Source of the DNA: JAGOBX01 sp036733285
GTDB lineage: Bacteria > JAGOBX01
Assembly: GCA_036733285.1 (NCBI GenBank)
Contig: DAINAU010000028.1
Coordinates: 1-31,611, forward strand
DNA length: 31,611 nt
Reading direction: 5' to 3'
Under the pieces are notes generated by a model. That model made no database searches. It was not told the origin of the DNA and was given only the letters and a program-made list of their open reading frames with translations. Both the position numbers and the translations under genes were made by a program. Positions 9,101 to 16,410 of the stretch are shown in pieces (positions within the stretch are counted from its first letter, which is position 1; each line of letters begins with the position of its first letter).

Positions 9101-9429
9101 TTATGAACCTTTCGGATTTTGCCGTTTTTCTTATAAATACAGCTTATCTCGGCGGTAAGTATAAATTTTACCGGCTTGCCGTCAGAAATATTTGTTTGCC
9201 GTTCGGAATCTTTAAGTTTGTATTCTTCTTTTAAATCAAACAGTCCGTCTTCCGAACTTTTTAATTTTTCTTTTAATTCTGAATGCCAACCCGGATGAAT
9301 GCAGTCGCCGGTTCCAACCGTCTGAATTCCTTTTAATCCCGCCCAGTAATCAAGATGTTCGGGAGTGAGAAGTTTGCTTGTGGCAAGCGAATAATGAGAA
9401 TGTATATGAAAATCGGCTATAAACTTCAT
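6196..9429 (-). CDS. EndoQ-like PHP nuclease fused to UvrD-type helicase
   Basis: This protein has 1077 residues from the ATG at 9429. An upstream in-frame extension would be a hydrophobic read-through of the AAAAC tract and was rejected. The first ~350 residues are a PHP domain with metal-ligand motifs: DFHIHSHYS at the start, GTGDCIHPGW, AEISCIY, IPAHIWTPW and SNSDAHSPDKLG. A four-cysteine zinc site follows (CGICW...CPKCG). This is the arrangement of endonuclease Q, which nicks DNA 5' of deaminated bases. The rest is a superfamily 1A helicase with GPGSGKTF (Walker A), TFSNKAADEI, DEFQD, GDPDQSIYGFRG, SYRCPE, TLHSSKGLEF and YVGVTRT. The likely role is nick-and-unwind DNA repair in the cytoplasm. 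It is tightly followed by the P-loop/Asp23 gene. Family calls are firm; the reaction is inferred. Confidence 0.9.
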   Translation of the reverse strand: MKFIADFHIHSHYSLATSKLLTPEHLDYWAGLKGIQTVGTGDCIHPGWHSELKEKLKSSEDGLFDLKEEYKLKDSERQTNISDGKPVKFILTAEISCIYKKNGKIRKVHNLLMFPDFESAGKFQNKLDKLGNIRSDGRPILGLDSKKLFEIALEINENITLIPAHIWTPWFSALGSKSGFNTIEECYEDLTKYICAVETGLSSDPDMNRYCGFLDRFALISNSDAHSPDKLGREANLFDGEFSYEGILSALKQSGSKCKFNGTIEFFPQEGKYHLDGHRKCGICWDPSETLKNKGICPKCGKQVTLGVLYRVMELADKTYEQMKKNTPDFSSIIPLREILGEIAGTSSVSKKVNAEYFRILSKLGPEFDILLNIDADEIKKCANEILAEGIKRLRERKVILNSGYDGEYGVIKVFEPSEIKKLTQNSFGFDWTKNLKTQTDKSAGNSFEEFKSKLKSLKKNETEITQAKISGKTPNKEQISGIEFFQGQCLIISGPGSGKTFVLTERIIHLVKNKNAEPSRILALTFSNKAADEIKIRIREKITRSEEVFVSTFHSFGLKILKKYFETKTKDSRFTVIDFETAENILKLLPDVSKKQIKSFLKKISLMKQGVGLENDDELKGVFVKYSQKLDSLNMVDIDDLVYKTVEILNEDSEFRKKIIGLFDWILIDEFQDINSKQYDLIKLIGGKNPNLFAIGDPDQSIYGFRGSDVRFIKRFAEDYAESKTINLKISYRCPEVIIKAGSQILDRNEYMSGLKCGVKISIRQCETEASEADWIARQIENMSGGLRHFSIDSSVADGSEYEDITSLGDFAVICRTSLIFEKIKTAFKNYSIPYQITGEIPFFKNEPFSAVLDFFNYLIKKKELEFAENKFDFNFEMLYLTNKNKDAMKNLLSGGNKIESLIFENRDVPEILEYMFKLIDIDERENFSNITSLMEYGKKFKNDYSGFCSNMSINGPVDFFKSESEKVSIMTLHSSKGLEFKTVFIPACEEGLIPFELFGKKTEDEIEEEKRLFYVGVTRTAKYLFLTHSKKRAIKGRLYCRNRSRFIDNIEKELFESGVRLKKRNPKIENLELPL

Positions 9430-9459
9430 AATTAGATTTATTATTAAATGAAACCTTAA

Positions 9460-9487
9460 ATAATACAAGTTTAAATTTTTAAAACAA
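9460..9487 (-). promoter_or_regulatory. Candidate promoter of the PHP-UvrD gene
   Basis: On the minus strand TTGTTT (9487-9482) and TATTAT (9465-9460) are separated by 16 bases, and the ATG is about 30 bases further on at 9429. The match is modest and the region is so AT-rich that chance matches are common. No clear ribosome binding site precedes 9429. Confidence 0.3.
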
Positions 9488-9501
9488 ATATATAAAAAGT
9501 A

Positions 9502-9534
9502 TTGACAAATAGCAATTGAAATATAAAATATAAT
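9502..9534 (+). promoter_or_regulatory. Candidate promoter of the lipoprotein gene
   Basis: TTGACA (9502-9507) and TATAAT (9529-9534) are both perfect consensus words, but the spacer is 21 bases rather than 17. The TATAAT is about 53 bases upstream of the ATG at 9588. Either the -35 is not used or expression is weak. The AAAAC tract lies downstream, inside the transcript, so it would act on translation rather than on this promoter. Confidence 0.4.
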
Positions 9535-9571
9535 TAATTCGAAAACATTTAAGTTTGTATTTTTATATAAA

Positions 9572-9590
9572 AAGGAAGTAAAAAAGTATG
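9572..9590 (+). promoter_or_regulatory. Ribosome binding site and ATG out of frame with the lipoprotein
   Basis: AAGGAAG (9572-9578) is followed after 9 bases by ATG at 9588-9590, the ideal arrangement. This ATG opens a frame that crosses the AAAAC tract and meets TAA at 9648-9650 after 20 codons. The lipoprotein frame is shifted by one and has only a TTG at 9595, 16 bases from the ribosome binding site. The best initiation site therefore does not express the lipoprotein in this version of the sequence. Confidence 0.8.
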
Positions 9591-9594
9591 AAAA

Positions 9595-12426
9595 TTGCAA
9601 ACAAAACAAAACAAAACAAAACAAAACAAAACAAAACAAACTCTAATTAAAGTAATCTCCCCTCCTTTACAGAAAATTAAAATTATTTTCATTTTGCTGA
9701 TTTTATTTAATATCATAAGTTGCGGTAAAAACAATGAATCGCCTGGCGACAGCAAGGATAGCGTTATATCGCGCGCTCCTCAAAATCCATATAAACTGCT
9801 GCAATTTATTAATCATTGGTCAACAAATACTGATGTTTTAAAATATTCGGTTGGTTTAGATATTACACAATCAGAAAACATAAAAAATTATAAAAAAGGG
9901 ATTGACGGAATTTATGGAACTTCAGACGACGAGTATATTGACAGTATATCTGAACTTGACTCTATTCCATATATAGGACAGGGAAGTCTGGATAGAATTG
10001 ATAGTTATGCAATTAATGTTTGGAATGATACTATTTCGAAAAAAATTCCGGATTACGCTTATGCTTTGAATTATCTTAATCACAGGACTATTTCGTTAGA
10101 TAAAATTGAAGATATAATTAACCTTGTAAGCCCGTCGTCAGATAGTTTATATATTTACAGAGCCGGAACCGATATGGATATGGGAACAATAGACGATAAC
10201 TATTTCAGCAATATGTATGAGGTTCAGCAACTAAAAGGAATCGGAACATATTCGTTTAATCAAATTTTAAAAACTTGTTCAGGCCGCAATATTCAGGGAG
10301 TAGAAAATATTTATGCCTCTGAAATAGTTTGGGGTAAAAATGAAATGTCTGAAACCGGAGTATTGCAAATTTCAGGAAAAATCGAATTGAAATCCGGCGT
10401 TACCAGAAATAATATTATCAAAAATTCAGATATAACATTGAAATTTGACTCTGAAATATTAGCGTTTCAGAAATTTGAATGGGGATTGATATCGATAGAA
10501 GAAAACAAATGGATTGTAAAAGAATTAAGCGGCTCAAATTTTATCGTAAGCGGAGCAAGTTCAATAATCTGGAATAATGATACTCAAGGTTTGATTGATT
10601 TAACCGTAAAATTTCCGAATACGAATCTGCCTGCTGAAAGGGAAAATTCATTAAATCAGAGTTGGGAAATCAGAATGCGTATTGGCGCGGATCCTTTTAT
10701 TTTATTTGATAGAATAGGCGACGACGAATTTTGGATTCAAAGCAAATCATCAGATAATAAAAAATCTTGGATTTATAAAAAAACCGGAAATTTTCCCGAA
10801 GCGTTTGATTTTGATAACGACGGATTAAGCGATGAATTTGAATTGAGCGTTAATGGAGAACCTGAATATTATGACAGCGACGGCGATGGAATACCGGATT
10901 TATTTGAATTTCAATATTATAATACCGATTTATCTGTTATTGACGGAGATAGAGACGGATTGAATGATTTTATAGAAGTATTTAATACTCAAGGTTTTGG
11001 AACTTCCGCGTCTGATTCAGACAGCGATAGAGACGGATTGCCGGACGGTTGGGAAACTGCTTTAGGATATAATCCTTTGCGGAAAGACAGTAATTATAAC
11101 GGAATTGACGACAACGCGGAAGACGAAGATAACGACGGAAGAAATAATATGGAAGAATATTTTGATATTACAAATCCCTTTGTTGCAGATGCAAAAGACT
11201 CGGGAATTCCGGCAATAATCGGAATAGCTAAAATACTGCCTGGATACGGAGGAAAAATTAATCCCGAATGCCTTGAAAATCCTTATGCTATGAATTTTCC
11301 AAATAAAAATCAAAAAAAATTAAATAGAGCATACGGCGATAGATCATATAGCGCTCCATCTTCTCCGTCTATAGGATATGGAGGAGTCGCTGATTTTAAT
11401 TTTTTAAACTCTATTTCTAAAAATTTAATTATTAATATTCGCGATTTGAATTCAAATGATAATCCTACTTATACGGATGAAAATTTTAAGGTTAAAATTA
11501 TTAATGCGGTTGTTTTAAAAGAATTAGAAGGGAGTATGAGTTCCGCATTACAGATGAAATTTGCTATTGGCGGTATTAATAGCAATACGATTATGCGGGT
11601 TACCGATTTAAAATCCGCGACTTCAAACCGCGATCCGAAAGGCGCCGATATCAGAATGGAAATTCAAGATTTAGAAATTTTGTTTATAGTAAATCCGCTT
11701 AAAATTAAACCTCGAAACCTTGGAAGAATGCCGGGCGGAATGACCGGCGATCCGGATTTTTCAGTTGTTAAGATTTCTACGATTCCTTTTATATCAGGAT
11801 TGAGAGTTAAATTAACTTCAAAAGAGATTGAGAATTCCGGCGGACATAATCATACGGGCAGGCCAACCCATTTTCAGAATCCTGTAACGGGTTTCACAAA
11901 CGATGTGGGTGTTTTTACAACAAAATATTATTCAAAAGAAGCGAGCGGCGAAGAAAAAATCACAGTTGAATTTAATTCGTCCGGATATAAATTTGAAGAA
12001 ATTATAACTGTTAAAGTTGACTGGATTACCGAAAATTTATTACCCAAAAGAAGTTTTTTCAAAGACGGTTCTACTCCTCAAACTGTCGGCTTGCATTCAA
12101 ATCACTTTTATGGAACTCCGCAAACAGTTAATTTAATGTGCGATATTGCCGACTCGTATATATCGGTTTATCCAAATACTATATTTCATATTACCGACGG
12201 TTCGCTGGAATGGGGCGGCTGTAATGATTTTACTAAAAATTGGTCGGGTCCGCATAATGGTCATAGAACCGGATTGAATTTTGACGTGGACGATAGAGAC
12301 GGAATAAGTTTGTGGGGAGAAAGGGGAAGGAAGTTTAGTGAGTTATGCCGATATTATAAGGTTAAATCTAAACGTCATCCTACAAATGCTCAGCCAAATC
12401 ATTGGCATCTTGATTTTCCTGAATAA
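9595..12426 (+). CDS. Large lipoprotein with calcium-binding repeats and M15/M74-like peptidase domain, probably phase-variable
   Basis: The frame encodes 943 residues from a TTG. Residues 1-15 are the translated AAAAC tract. A hydrophobic segment follows (about 28-42) with lipobox IISC, cysteine 43, so it is an exported lipoprotein. Next come two similar motifs ending SIPYIGQGSLDRI and QLKGIGTYSFNQI, then a beta-rich region. A run of DxDxDG loops (DFDNDGLSD, DSDGDGIPD, DGDRDGLND, DSDRDGLPD, DEDNDGRNN) at about 400-525 resembles thrombospondin type 3 calcium repeats. The last ~60 residues hold HRTGLNFDVD and HWHLDF, the H-x2-G-x3-D and HxH zinc ligands of M15/M74 (LAS) peptidases, which cut peptidoglycan or related peptides. 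A surface cell-wall hydrolase is likely. As sequenced, the favoured ATG at 9588 is out of frame, so the gene may be in an OFF state. Confidence 0.85.
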   Translation: MQTKQNKTKQNKTKQTLIKVISPPLQKIKIIFILLILFNIISCGKNNESPGDSKDSVISRAPQNPYKLLQFINHWSTNTDVLKYSVGLDITQSENIKNYKKGIDGIYGTSDDEYIDSISELDSIPYIGQGSLDRIDSYAINVWNDTISKKIPDYAYALNYLNHRTISLDKIEDIINLVSPSSDSLYIYRAGTDMDMGTIDDNYFSNMYEVQQLKGIGTYSFNQILKTCSGRNIQGVENIYASEIVWGKNEMSETGVLQISGKIELKSGVTRNNIIKNSDITLKFDSEILAFQKFEWGLISIEENKWIVKELSGSNFIVSGASSIIWNNDTQGLIDLTVKFPNTNLPAERENSLNQSWEIRMRIGADPFILFDRIGDDEFWIQSKSSDNKKSWIYKKTGNFPEAFDFDNDGLSDEFELSVNGEPEYYDSDGDGIPDLFEFQYYNTDLSVIDGDRDGLNDFIEVFNTQGFGTSASDSDSDRDGLPDGWETALGYNPLRKDSNYNGIDDNAEDEDNDGRNNMEEYFDITNPFVADAKDSGIPAIIGIAKILPGYGGKINPECLENPYAMNFPNKNQKKLNRAYGDRSYSAPSSPSIGYGGVADFNFLNSISKNLIINIRDLNSNDNPTYTDENFKVKIINAVVLKELEGSMSSALQMKFAIGGINSNTIMRVTDLKSATSNRDPKGADIRMEIQDLEILFIVNPLKIKPRNLGRMPGGMTGDPDFSVVKISTIPFISGLRVKLTSKEIENSGGHNHTGRPTHFQNPVTGFTNDVGVFTTKYYSKEASGEEKITVEFNSSGYKFEEIITVKVDWITENLLPKRSFFKDGSTPQTVGLHSNHFYGTPQTVNLMCDIADSYISVYPNTIFHITDGSLEWGGCNDFTKNWSGPHNGHRTGLNFDVDDRDGISLWGERGRKFSELCRYYKVKSKRHPTNAQPNHWHLDFPE
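9599..9641 (+). repeat. Pentanucleotide tandem repeat (AAAAC)7 at the start of a gene
   Basis: Seven perfect AAAAC units (9603-9637) are flanked on each side by AAAC, 43 bases in all. The unit length is not a multiple of three, so gain or loss of units changes the downstream frame. It lies between a good ATG (9588) and the lipoprotein signal peptide. Adding one unit, or losing two, joins the ATG in frame to the lipoprotein. This is the arrangement of slipped-strand phase variation. Confidence 0.9.
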
Positions 12427-12448
12427 AATATAAGGGGATGAAATACTT

Positions 12449-12665
12449 ATGAAAAATTATTTTTCAATAATATTTTTAATAATTATAATTTTAAATAATC
12501 CGTTGTTTTCAGAGCGCAGNNNNNNNNNNNNNNNNNNNNNNNNNNNNNNNNNNNNNNNNNNNNNNNNNNNNNNNNNNNNNNNNNNNNNNNNNNNNNNNNN
12601 NNNNNNNNNNNNNNNNNNNGATATATTATAACGCCGAAGAATTGTTAAAAATACTTGGTAGATAA
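12449..12665 (+). CDS. Secreted protein, interrupted by assembly gap
   Basis: The ATG at 12449 is 22 bases after the lipoprotein stop and is preceded by AAGGGGATG-like purines, so the two genes are one unit. The N-terminus is a clear signal peptide: MKNYF, a hydrophobic core of about 14 residues rich in I and L, then NNPLFSER. The gap begins 23 codons in. After the gap, the frame ending YYNAEELLKILGR and TAA at 12663-12665 looks like the natural C-terminus. That frame does not match the start across 100 N, but the gap length is a placeholder. The middle, and thus the function and true length, cannot be seen. Confidence 0.6.
12520..12619. other. Scaffold gap (100 N)
   Basis: Exactly 100 undetermined bases lie inside a coding region. 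The true distance is unknown; a repetitive or high-coverage sequence may have broken the assembly here. Confidence 0.98.
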
Positions 12666-12671
12666 AAAAAT

Positions 12672-12730
12672 ATTGAAAAAATGTCAAAAAAGAATTTTCC
12701 GGCATTTGGGCAATTTTTTTATTTTTCAAT
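12672..12730. terminator. Candidate two-way terminator between convergent genes
   Basis: ATTGAAAAA (12672-12680) and TTTTTCAAT (12722-12730) are inverted, with A-rich and T-rich tracts and a GC patch between. It sits between the stops of the plus-strand secreted gene (12665) and the minus-strand CstA gene (12739), where a shared terminator is expected. The stem is AT-rich and the loop long, so support is weak. Confidence 0.3.
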
Positions 12731-12738
12731 TTTATATT

Positions 12739-14136
12739 TCATTTTTTGGATTGATTTGTCCGGGAAAAAAAAATAATCGCTGAAACAAACGCGGTAATGA
12801 TTCCGATATAAGTTCCGGTCTTAACCGGTAAATTAAAACCTTCGGGAGCGGAAAATATATACGATACCGTAACAGCGGTCATAAATAATGCCGGAAGGAA
12901 AGCGAACCAGTAAGGACGATAAGATTGTTTTAAATAAACTGCGCCTGCCCAAAGAGCAAGCGCCGCAAGCGTCTGATTCGACCATGAAAAATATCTCCAG
13001 ATAATCGAGAAATCCACTTTGAATAAGATAACTGCTATAACGAACATAGGCAAAGTAAGTTTAAGCCGGTTTATCCAATTTTTTTGATTCAAACCAAACA
13101 TTTCCGCAAGCTGCAATCTCGCGCTTCTGAATGCGGTGTCTCCGGAAGTAATTGAAAGAGAAATGACTCCGATAATCGACAGAACTCCCGCTACGCCTCC
13201 AACCATTGCCATACGTATGTCGTTGACAACGCCGGCGGCTCCTATGTTTTTTAAAGTTTCGTTCAGTTTAACCGTATCTCCGTAATACGCTATTGAAGAC
13301 GACGCCCATATCATGGCGATAAACGCTTCAAAAATCATTGCGCCGTAAAAAATTTTCCTGCCGTGTTTCTCATTAGAAACGCAACGCGATATTATTGGAG
13401 ATTGCGTCGCGTGAAATCCGCTTATCGCGCCGCAAGCGATAGTTATAAATAAAAACGGCCATACCGGCATACCCGCGGGATGCATGCTATGAAAATTAAT
13501 CTCAGGGATTGGATATTTACCGCTTAACAATATGATAAAAATAACCGTTTCCATAAACAATACCAAAAGCGCGAATAACGGATAGATTTTAGCGATTATT
13601 TTATCAATCGGTAAAAACGTGGCGAAAAAATAATAAATTATTATTATGTAAAGCCACAACAAATCAGACATATTGAAAAGTTTTCCGAGAAGTTTGGCGG
13701 GTCCGGTTGAAAATACTACGCCAATTAAAATTAATAATAATAATGAAAACAATCTAATGATTATTTTAGCGTAACTGCCGAGATATTTCCAGATAATCTC
13801 TGAAATTGTGGTCCCGTCGTTTCTCAATGAAATCATTCCGATTAGAAAGTCATGAACCGCGCCGGCAAAAATTGATCCAAACACAATCCACAAATATGCG
13901 ACAGGTCCCCAAACCGCTCCCGAAACCGCGCCGAATACAGGACCCAATCCCGCAATGTTTAAAAATTGAATTAAAAAAGCTTTCCAGACCGGAATCGGAA
14001 CATAATCGACATTGTCTTTTAATCTTACCGCAGGCGTGACTTTATTTGAATCCGAGCCAAAATATTTTTCAACTAATTTTCCATAGATTAAATAACCTAT
14101 TATCAACAATAAGAAAGAACCGACAAAAGAAATCAT
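12739..14136 (-). CDS. cstA: CstA-family peptide/pyruvate transporter (short form)
   Basis: This 465-residue protein with about 12 hydrophobic segments carries family landmarks: FLNIAGLGPVFGAVSGAVWG near residue 58, FAGAVHDFLIGMISLRNDG near 90, and CGAISGFHATQSPIISRC near 235. E. coli CstA is about 700 residues; this is the shorter form common in other phyla. CstA and its relative BtsT import peptides or pyruvate, often under carbon starvation. It sits in the inner membrane. The gene is 60 bases downstream of the membrane protein gene on the same strand, with polyphosphate glucokinase beyond, loosely suggesting a carbon-supply cluster. There is no clear Shine-Dalgarno before the ATG at 14136. 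The family is firm, the substrate is not. Confidence 0.9.
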   Translation of the reverse strand: MISFVGSFLLLIIGYLIYGKLVEKYFGSDSNKVTPAVRLKDNVDYVPIPVWKAFLIQFLNIAGLGPVFGAVSGAVWGPVAYLWIVFGSIFAGAVHDFLIGMISLRNDGTTISEIIWKYLGSYAKIIIRLFSLLLLILIGVVFSTGPAKLLGKLFNMSDLLWLYIIIIYYFFATFLPIDKIIAKIYPLFALLVLFMETVIFIILLSGKYPIPEINFHSMHPAGMPVWPFLFITIACGAISGFHATQSPIISRCVSNEKHGRKIFYGAMIFEAFIAMIWASSSIAYYGDTVKLNETLKNIGAAGVVNDIRMAMVGGVAGVLSIIGVISLSITSGDTAFRSARLQLAEMFGLNQKNWINRLKLTLPMFVIAVILFKVDFSIIWRYFSWSNQTLAALALWAGAVYLKQSYRPYWFAFLPALFMTAVTVSYIFSAPEGFNLPVKTGTYIGIITAFVSAIIFFSRTNQSKK

Positions 14137-14196
14137 AACAGTATATTTATATTAAAATATAAAAAAAAAATCAATAATTTTTTCAAATGCCCCTTT

Positions 14197-15336
14197 TTAC
14201 CGTTCGATATCTTCCATCCATTCAAAACCAAGCGCGCCAGGTCTTGTTATTAACGGCAATCTGTCATTGATATTAGTCTTATGATAAAATGTTGAACTCA
14301 CGGAAACCGAGATGGTTTTATTCTTAAAATTCCAATGATAAAAAATCAAATGATAATTTGTGGAATTTTTACTCCGCGTCTTATACTTGTTTGTTATAAC
14401 TATTTCCCGTTTTATCCCTTCGGATTTATCAAAATATCCGTTATAAAACAGCGTAGAACCAACGCCGGTAAAAAATATTCCGGCAATGCCGACGCTCAAG
14501 CATATTAAAAAAATTATATGCGAATTAGATTTTCCGCGAACCGAAAAATACAAAAAACATATCATCCCTGCAAACGCCGCCAAACCATATAAAAAACCGC
14601 TGAAATATGCCGTTGAAAAAACCGGCTCGTATTTTGAATGGGATATCGTAAATAAAACCACTCCGCCGATTATATATAATCCGAAAAAAAAATACCACAA
14701 CGCTTCAAAAATATAAGACGTTTCGGTTCCTATTTTGGGAACCGTTGAAATCCTGTTAAGAATTTTTTCTAAAACCGGCAGATTTTCTTCGAGAAAACTT
14801 TTTTCCATCGAATTTAATTCAAACGGCGACAAAACCATTTCAACCCCGTCTTTTGAAAATTTGATTTTTTCAAGTTCTTTGATATTCTGAAAAAGGCGGA
14901 TAATATCATTTTTAACATCTGTCGACGTCAAAACGGTTTTAGCGAACATATTGTTTCTACAATCTATGTAAACCGCATCGTCGAATCTTTTATCGTTAGT
15001 CTGCAATTCCGAAGACAGTTTTAAATATTTAACAAGTTTATGAAAAGAAGATTCTCTAATAAAAGACATTGAAAAAAACGGCGATTTGCCTCCGACAAAA
15101 ATCCTGCATTGAGCCGGATTATTTTTATGTTTTGGAGTATATTTTATCTTATAATCGATATTGCCCGCGGTTCCCTCTATTTTATTGAAGCCTGAAGCTG
15201 AACCCCCGAGTTTTTCCGCGTTTTTATTAAATTTCCCGCGGCTTGTTTTCAATACATATGCGGTTATAAAAATTACCGATATGATAGAAACAACAACCGG
15301 TATAAGAACTATTAAAAGATTTGTTGGATTTTCCAC
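14197..15336 (-). CDS. Membrane protein of unknown function
   Basis: This 379-residue protein starts at GTG 15336, 24 bases after the glucokinase stop. It has an N-terminal transmembrane segment (about 8-29), a soluble domain of about 180 residues, then three more hydrophobic segments (near WYFFFGLYIIGGVVLFTI, FLYGLAAFAGMICFLYF and LICLSVGIAGIFFTGVG). The soluble tail (YHLIFYHWNFKNKTISVSVS...) resembles DUF3592-type tails, where a beta-strand domain follows a membrane segment, but that similarity is only by eye. No catalytic motif is visible. Its place between glucokinase and the CstA-like transporter suggests co-transcription but does not reveal a role. Confidence 0.7.
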   Translation of the reverse strand: MENPTNLLIVLIPVVVSIISVIFITAYVLKTSRGKFNKNAEKLGGSASGFNKIEGTAGNIDYKIKYTPKHKNNPAQCRIFVGGKSPFFSMSFIRESSFHKLVKYLKLSSELQTNDKRFDDAVYIDCRNNMFAKTVLTSTDVKNDIIRLFQNIKELEKIKFSKDGVEMVLSPFELNSMEKSFLEENLPVLEKILNRISTVPKIGTETSYIFEALWYFFFGLYIIGGVVLFTISHSKYEPVFSTAYFSGFLYGLAAFAGMICFLYFSVRGKSNSHIIFLICLSVGIAGIFFTGVGSTLFYNGYFDKSEGIKREIVITNKYKTRSKNSTNYHLIFYHWNFKNKTISVSVSSTFYHKTNINDRLPLITRPGALGFEWMEDIER

Positions 15337-15360
15337 ATTTATCCGTTTTTATTATTAAAA

Positions 15361-16098
15361 TTAATTATTTGCAAAAATTGCCGCGCCGATTATACCGGCG
15401 TCATTGCCAAGCGAAGCCGGAACAATTTTAGATTTTAAAGAAAGATAATCAAAAAATTTTTCTTTTTTCTTAACTACGCCTCCGCCAAGAATTATTAAAT
15501 CCGGGTATAGTAATGAATTCATTTTTATCAGATATGCGTCAAACCTTTCAGCCCATTTTTTAAAGGATAACTCTTTTTTCTTTCTGACAGCGTCCGAAAC
15601 GTTTGACTCCGCTTCTCTGCCAAAAAGTTCTATATGCCCGAGTTCGGTGTTTGGAAAAAGAACTCCGCCGGAAAATAACGCCGAACCCACGCCGGTTCCG
15701 ACCGTAAGCATAAGAACCGTTCCGCATTTTTTTTTACCCGCTCCGAACTTTATTTCCGCCAAACCCGCGGCGTCGGCGTCGTTAATGATTCTAAATTTGC
15801 ATCCTGTTTTTTTGTGAAAATATTTTTCTAAATTGAGACCTATCCAGCTTTTATGAATATTTGCCGCGGTTAACGCGGTTCCTTGATTTATTGCTGCCGG
15901 AAAACCGCAGCCTACGGACGATTGCCATTTGAAGTGTTTTAAAATTTCTAATATCGTATCGGCAACGTCTTCGGGTTTAGCTTTTTCAGGCGTCGGCAAC
16001 CGGAACCTGTCTGATACAAGTTTTCCAGTTTTTATGTTCACTTTAGCCGCTTTAATGCCAGAACCGCCAACATCAATTCCCAATATTAGATTTTTCAT
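15361..16098 (-). CDS. ppgK: Polyphosphate glucokinase (ROK family)
   Basis: This 245-residue protein fits the length of polyphosphate glucokinases. It shows the ROK pattern in order: phosphate-binding DVGGSGIKAA at the N-terminus, GCGFPAAI, NDADAAGLAE, LTVGTGVGSALF, ELGHIELFG and LIILGGGV near the end. The run ELGHIE...GREAE...SDAVR is typical of the polyphosphate-dependent members rather than general ROK kinases. The enzyme phosphorylates glucose with polyphosphate (or ATP) as donor, in the cytoplasm. A GGAGG lies about 11 bases before the ATG at 16098. It heads a minus-strand unit with the membrane protein and the CstA-like transporter. Confidence 0.9.
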   Translation of the reverse strand: MKNLILGIDVGGSGIKAAKVNIKTGKLVSDRFRLPTPEKAKPEDVADTILEILKHFKWQSSVGCGFPAAINQGTALTAANIHKSWIGLNLEKYFHKKTGCKFRIINDADAAGLAEIKFGAGKKKCGTVLMLTVGTGVGSALFSGGVLFPNTELGHIELFGREAESNVSDAVRKKKELSFKKWAERFDAYLIKMNSLLYPDLIILGGGVVKKKEKFFDYLSLKSKIVPASLGNDAGIIGAAIFANN

Positions 16099-16202
16099 TA
16101 TAGCGCCGCCTCCATTTATTTAATATAAAATTAAATTTAAAAACCGAATTATTATCATTTAACCCTTATAGCGCATTAAACGTTAAGTGAAGTTTTTCAA
16201 AA

Positions 16203-16365
16203 CATAGATGTATGCTTGTTAAAACTTCTAAAAACCCGAAAACTTTTAAATTTACGGCTTTAGCCGTAAATCATATGTTTTTAAGATTTTGAAAAATTGT
16301 TTGAAACAAGTATTCTATGTCGTTTGAACAATTTTTCAAAATCCTTATGCGGTTTTCGGGTTTAA
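16203..16365. repeat. Nested inverted repeats
   Basis: The outer arms are AAACCCGAAAAC (16232-16243) and GTTTTCGGGTTT (16352-16363), a perfect 12-base pair. Inside is a 17-base perfect pair, 16285-16301 with 16327-16343 (GATTTTGAAAAATTGTT and its inverse), and a separate 9-base stem TTTACGGCT (16251-16270). The inner loop (GAAACAAGTATTCTATG) is also partly inverse to CATAGATGTATGCTTGTT at 16203-16220. The 16099-16410 interval holds no gene. The structure lies 3' of the PilZ-like gene and 5' of ppgK, so it could form an RNA 3' structure or be a mobile repeat remnant. Confidence 0.75.
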
Positions 16366-16410
16366 CATAACGCAAAAACTGCAACGTAAAAAAACTGAAC
16401 GGTTTGTTGA

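Noticed and set aside
7772..9158. Plus-strand open frames opposite the helicase
   Set aside because: They lie wholly within a gene with complete helicase motifs on the other strand.
9430..9639. N-terminal extension of the PHP-UvrD protein starting near 9639
   Set aside because: It reads through the AAAAC tract as FVLFC repeats and a hydrophobic stretch; the PHP motif DFHIHSHYS begins right after the ATG at 9429.
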